DNA of 8,271 nucleotides from Halovivax sp. (GTDB taxonomy: Archaea > Halobacteriota > Halobacteria > Halobacteriales > Natrialbaceae), in contig SLIS01000325.1 of the NCBI GenBank assembly GCA_007135505.1, positions 1 to 8,271 on the forward strand, given 5' to 3'. Below the pieces are notes generated by a model that saw nothing but the letters and a program-made list of their open reading frames with translations, was not told the DNA's origin and made no database searches. The position numbers and the translations under genes were made by a program. How positions within the stretch are numbered: the first letter of the stretch is position 1; each line of letters opens with the position of its first letter. Below are positions 5,197 to 8,271 of the stretch, in pieces.

Positions 5197-6345
5197 TCAT
5201 TCGGACGCGATCACGTGCGCGTCCGACGGATCGAACCCAACTCGCAGTTCGCCGTCGGGTGCGTCCTCGAGTCGCAACACGATGTCCCGGCCGTTCCATC
5301 GACCGTGGACGCGGACGCGCTCGCCCAGGAACTCGCTGGTTTCGACCGAGACGGTGATCCGGTTTCGATCGACGTCGCGGGAAAGAGCGTCCGGTCGAAC
5401 GCAAAACTGCACCCGATCTGGATCGTCGGGAAGCGCCGGCAGTTCGAACGTCCGGTCGCCGACGTCGACGCACGATCGCCCGTCGGCGGCGTCGCCGTCG
5501 ACCGCCCCGCCATCGGTGGCGGTCGTCTCACCGCCCGCTCGGACGACGGCCCCGTCGAAGACGTTGTTGTCGCCGACGAATCTCGCGACGAATTCCGTCG
5601 CCGGCTCCCGGTAGATATCCGGGGGCCGGCCGACCTGCTCGATCCGTCCGTCGTTCATGACGGCGAGGCGATCCGAGATCGCCAGGGCCTCCGCCTGGTC
5701 GTGGGTGACGTAGACGGTCGTGATGTCGAGGCTCGACTGGATCCGTTTCACCTGCCTGCGCAGTGACTCCCGGAGGCGAGCGTCGAGGGCGCTCATCGGT
5801 TCGTCCAGCAGTAGCAGCGACGGCGCCGGGGCGAGCGCTCGAGCGAGGGCGACGCGCTGTTGCTGGCCGCCCGAGAGCTGATCGGGACTGCGCTCGCCCA
5901 TCCCGGCGAGGTCGACGAGTTCGAGCAGGTCCGCGACGCGTTCGTCGCGGGTCGTTCCCGCCGGCGGGTCGCGAAAGCGCAGCCCGTAGCCGACGTTTTC
6001 GGCGACGGTCATGTGTGGAAAGAGCGCGTAGCTCTGGAAGACCACGCCGACGTCTCGGCGCTCCGGGGGGAGGCCGGTCACGTCGGTCCCGTCGAAGGTC
6101 ACGCGTCCAGTCGTCGGCTCCTCGAACCCCGCGATCGTTCGCAGCGTCGTCGTCTTGCCACACCCGGAGGGGCCCACGAGGGTGAAAAACTCGCCGTCGC
6201 GGATCGTCAGGTCGACGTTGGCCAGGGCGAACGTGGCGCCCGCAGCCCCGTGAGCGGTTCCGTCCCCGTCCTCCACCGGTCCATCGGTTATGCCGGAGTC
6301 CGGCCCGTAGCGCTTGGCGACGCCGTCGAGTCGGAGGTCGGTCAC
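5197..6345 (-). CDS. ABC importer ATP-binding protein (Fe3+/thiamine/polyamine type, TOBE-like C-terminus)
   Basis: This is the cytoplasmic motor subunit of an ABC importer, 382 residues. It has Walker A GPSGCGKTT (58-66), Q-loop Gln104 in VVFQSYALFP, signature LSGGQQQR (157-164), Walker B LLLLDEP (177-183), D-loop SALD (185-188) and switch His215 in VTHDQAEA. Residues 300-380, with the RPDAL motif (317-321), look like a TOBE-type regulatory domain, as in the PotA, FbpC and MalK groups and unlike short ThiQ. Two low-complexity Gly/Asp stretches are odd: an insertion at 15-38 inside the first nucleotide-binding strand region, and a linker at 270-292. The start is the GTG at 6345, whose GTGA overlaps the TGA stop of the permease. 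A GGGAGGT Shine-Dalgarno at 6353-6359 sits seven bases upstream. The frame stays open far beyond the GTG, but that part is Arg/Pro-rich shadow of the permease gene. Confidence 0.93.
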   Translation of the reverse strand: MTDLRLDGVAKRYGPDSGITDGPVEDGDGTAHGAAGATFALANVDLTIRDGEFFTLVGPSGCGKTTTLRTIAGFEEPTTGRVTFDGTDVTGLPPERRDVGVVFQSYALFPHMTVAENVGYGLRFRDPPAGTTRDERVADLLELVDLAGMGERSPDQLSGGQQQRVALARALAPAPSLLLLDEPMSALDARLRESLRRQVKRIQSSLDITTVYVTHDQAEALAISDRLAVMNDGRIEQVGRPPDIYREPATEFVARFVGDNNVFDGAVVRAGGETTATDGGAVDGDAADGRSCVDVGDRTFELPALPDDPDRVQFCVRPDALSRDVDRNRITVSVETSEFLGERVRVHGRWNGRDIVLRLEDAPDGELRVGFDPSDAHVIASE

Positions 6346-8234
6346 CGTTCGAACCTCCCGCCGACGCGATCGATGACGACGAAACTCGCCGCGGTGACGA
6401 GGAGGAGCAGCGATCCCATGGCGAGGGCCGGACCGGATCGACGGCCCAGGTAGCGTTCGACGGCGACGGGCATCGTGTACGCGTCGCTCCCGCGCGCCAA
6501 AATCACCGTCGAAGAGAACTCGCCGATCGAGATGGCGAAGGCGAAGGCGGCGCCGGCGACGATCCCGCTGGCGACCAGCGGGAGTTCGACGTCGAGCAGC
6601 GCGCGGTACCGCGAGGCGCCCAGCGCCCGGGCGGACTCGACCATAGCCGGGTCGAGATTCCCGAGCAGCGGCGAGACGTTTCGCGTGACGAACGGGTAGG
6701 CCGCGACGGCGTGTGCGGCGACGATGGCCACCGAGCCGGTGACCTGAATCCGCCAGCCGCCGGGCAGCGGTATGCCGAACACCAGGCCCTGCAGGAGGCC
6801 GATCCCGAAGACGATGCCGCTGACCGCGAGCGGGAGCATTGCGAGCGCGTCGATCACCGTCCCGCCGCGACCGGCGCGGGTCGTCAGCACCGAGATGACG
6901 ACGCCCATCGGCAACGCCACGGCTAGCGTAGCGAGTCCAAATACCAGCGAGTTCCTGATGGCGGGCATCGGCAGCGTCTGGAACGACTGGCCCTCGAGCT
7001 GGCGCTCGAGCAAGAATCGGTAGTGACGAAGCGTAATCCCGCTCCCGTCGGTGACGCTCCCGAGGACGAGACTCGCGAGCGGGCCGACGAAGACGACCAC
7101 GGCGAGGAGCCCGTAGCCGACGATCGCGAGGCGACGCGGCGACAGGACGGTAGAACGGTCGGGGAACAGCGGCTCGCGAGGCGGGGACGAGGCCGCCCGC
7201 GAGAGCCCGGACTGGGCGGACTCGTAGCGGAGGTAGGCGTAGGTCAGGCCGAGCGAGATGATCGTCTCGAGGACGGCGAGGGTCGCCGCGGCCTGGAAGT
7301 CGAGTCGCTGGACGCGATCGTAGATCCAGACCTCGACGGTCGCGAGTTGCAGTCCGCCGAGAGCGAGAACGATCGGGAACGTCATGAACGTGAAAATGAA
7401 CGTCAGGAGGGCGCCGGTGAGGATCGCCGGCGCCAGCTGCGGGAGAACGACGTCGCGGAAGGCCCGGCGACGGCTCGCACCGAGACTGCGGGCGGTCTCG
7501 ACGGTGCGGACGTCGACGGACTCCCAGGCAGCGACGGTCACCCGGGCGACCAGCGGGGCGTTGTAGAAGGCGTGTGCGACGATCACGATCGCGAGCGGGT
7601 TCCACTCGATAAACGGGTAGGGACCGAGCCCGACGACGCCGAGGAGGGCGTTGAGCGTCCCCGCCTGCCCGAAGGTGGCGTAGAAACCGACCGCGACGAG
7701 GATTCCCGGGAGCACGAACGGGAGGATCGTCAGCGACCGTATCGTTCGGCGACCCCAGAAGTCGTACTTCGCGAGGACGTACGCGGCGGGCAGGCCGAGC
7801 GCGAGGCTGGCGAGCGTCGAGAGACCGGCCTGGTAAGCCGTAAAGCCGAACAGTCCCATGCGGATTCCCGGCGTGTCCACGACGAGCCACGGGATCGGGA
7901 CGTCGAGGCCCGGAATCGGCGTCGTGAGGGTCGCGGAGACCGAGACGGCGGTGAGCCAGCCGTAGATCGCCTCGAGGTGGCTGGCGAGCGCCAGCGGATC
8001 GGCGAGAAACGCCGCAAGGGTGCCGACGTAGAACGGGTCGGTGAGGACGTCGGCGAACGACGCGAGGGTCGCCCCACCCTTTTCGACGACAGCGTCGACG
8101 AAGACGACCGCGACCGGCAGGTACAGCATCACGGCGAGGATCGCCGCGGTGACGAGGGCGAGCAGCGTGAGGACGTGGCGCTCGAGCCAGGCCGTTACGG
8201 ACGCACGCGTTCGGCGGCGGCCTGCGGCGAGCAC
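6342..8234 (-). CDS. ABC importer permease, fused two-domain (FbpB/ThiP type)
   Basis: This is a cytoplasmic-membrane channel subunit of 630 residues with two permease halves in one chain, so one polypeptide can supply the whole pore. Each half carries the EAA loop that docks to the ATPase: VETARSLGASRRRAFRDVVL (245-264) and VESARALGASRYRALLDVEL (532-551). Hydrophobic helices fill about 20-50, 130-155, 165-190, 212-230, 270-295 and 315-335 in half one, and about 367-392, 426-450, 460-490, 498-515, 552-580 and 602-622 in half two. Residues 51-128 form an unusually long segment between helices 1 and 2, probably outside the membrane. The GTG start at 8234 lies four bases after the stop of the upstream gene. 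The end overlaps the ATPase start. Substrate is unresolved: thiamine, ferric iron or a polyamine-like solute are all used by this family. Confidence 0.92.
   Translation of the reverse strand: MLAAGRRRTRASVTAWLERHVLTLLALVTAAILAVMLYLPVAVVFVDAVVEKGGATLASFADVLTDPFYVGTLAAFLADPLALASHLEAIYGWLTAVSVSATLTTPIPGLDVPIPWLVVDTPGIRMGLFGFTAYQAGLSTLASLALGLPAAYVLAKYDFWGRRTIRSLTILPFVLPGILVAVGFYATFGQAGTLNALLGVVGLGPYPFIEWNPLAIVIVAHAFYNAPLVARVTVAAWESVDVRTVETARSLGASRRRAFRDVVLPQLAPAILTGALLTFIFTFMTFPIVLALGGLQLATVEVWIYDRVQRLDFQAAATLAVLETIISLGLTYAYLRYESAQSGLSRAASSPPREPLFPDRSTVLSPRRLAIVGYGLLAVVVFVGPLASLVLGSVTDGSGITLRHYRFLLERQLEGQSFQTLPMPAIRNSLVFGLATLAVALPMGVVISVLTTRAGRGGTVIDALAMLPLAVSGIVFGIGLLQGLVFGIPLPGGWRIQVTGSVAIVAAHAVAAYPFVTRNVSPLLGNLDPAMVESARALGASRYRALLDVELPLVASGIVAGAAFAFAISIGEFSSTVILARGSDAYTMPVAVERYLGRRSGPALAMGSLLLLVTAASFVVIDRVGGRFER
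6353..6359 (-). promoter_or_regulatory. Shine-Dalgarno site deciding the ATPase GTG start
   Basis: The minus strand reads GGGAGGT, then seven bases, then GTG at 6345. It lies inside the last codons of the permease gene. It is the clearest ribosome binding site in the window and selects this GTG over the open frame upstream. Internal genes of haloarchaeal operons often use such sites while first genes are leaderless. Confidence 0.7.
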
Positions 8235-8238
8235 GGAC

Positions 8239-8271
8239 CTAGTGGCCGGTACGTTCGCGGGCCCAGTCGTC
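8239..8271 (-). CDS. C-terminal end of an upstream gene, probably the ABC substrate-binding protein (partial)
   Basis: Reading the minus strand from the window edge gives DDWARERTGH followed by a TAG stop at 8239. The permease GTG begins four bases later, so this is almost certainly the 3' end of the preceding gene in the operon. In this importer type that position is usually held by the extracytoplasmic solute-binding protein. A short hydrophilic Trp-containing ending is loosely like the tail of thiamine-binding proteins, but ten residues cannot settle the family. Confidence 0.55.
   Translation of the reverse strand, partial: DDWARERTGH

Noticed and set aside
5215..6453. Plus-strand open frames opposite the ATPase gene
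   Set aside because: They are complementary-frame shadows of a clearly coding gene, with no promoter, ribosome site or recognisable motif.
6346..7890. 515-codon open frame upstream of and in frame with the ABC ATPase
   Set aside because: It overlaps the permease in another frame, is dominated by Arg, Pro and His, and has no domain. The GTG at 6345 with its Shine-Dalgarno and GTGA overlap is the real start.
1..8271. CRISPR array, insertion sequence, integrase, tRNA or rRNA gene
   Set aside because: I found no regularly spaced repeats of CRISPR size, no transposase or integrase motifs and no tRNA or rRNA structure on either strand by eye.

Overview
This window reads as ordinary chromosomal DNA of a haloarchaeon (class Halobacteria). 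The base composition is high in G+C, with strong G/C preference at third codon positions. Most soluble proteins are very rich in Asp and Glu. TATA-type boxes lie about 26-31 bases before start codons that have no Shine-Dalgarno sequence (leaderless mRNAs). Archaeal core genes are present, including a two-repeat tRNA-splicing endonuclease and a RIO1 kinase. The genus cannot be fixed from the sequence alone.

Layout. Positions 1-286 are non-coding or the tail of something outside, with a 13-bp inverted repeat, a 13-bp direct repeat and a TATA box. At 287-376 is a 29-residue single-membrane-segment microprotein that overlaps by one base (TGATG) a 256-residue uncharacterised haloarchaeal protein (376-1146). 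A 187-bp convergent spacer with a degenerate 26-27-bp tandem repeat follows. On the minus strand at 1334-1912 is a 192-residue KaiC/RecA-like protein whose P-loop has decayed. A 280-bp divergent spacer with two good promoters leads to a plus-strand run of information-processing genes: a NucS N-terminal-like protein with 16 cysteines in four zinc-ribbon-like modules but no nuclease domain (2193-2939), tRNA-splicing endonuclease EndA (3040-4149) and RIO1 kinase (4210-5076). A perfect 14-bp inverted repeat straddles the rio1 stop codon.

The last 3 kb is a minus-strand ABC importer operon, transcribed in the order substrate-binding protein (only its last 10 residues are inside the window), fused double permease (6342-8234) and ATPase with a C-terminal TOBE-like domain (5197-6345). 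The genes are tightly coupled, with a 4-base gap and a 4-base GTGA overlap. The family is the Fe3+/thiamine/polyamine type. Thiamine is my tentative guess, but the substrate cannot be settled here.

How the genes fit together: EndA and RIO1 belong to tRNA splicing and small-subunit ribosome maturation. The zinc-ribbon NucS-like protein beside them suggests a nucleic-acid-binding partner. I see no CRISPR array, insertion sequence, tRNA or rRNA gene, and no convincing new system. The most interesting items are the microprotein/DUF pair, the 16-Cys NucS-like protein, and the two loci with competing inverted-repeat pairings.
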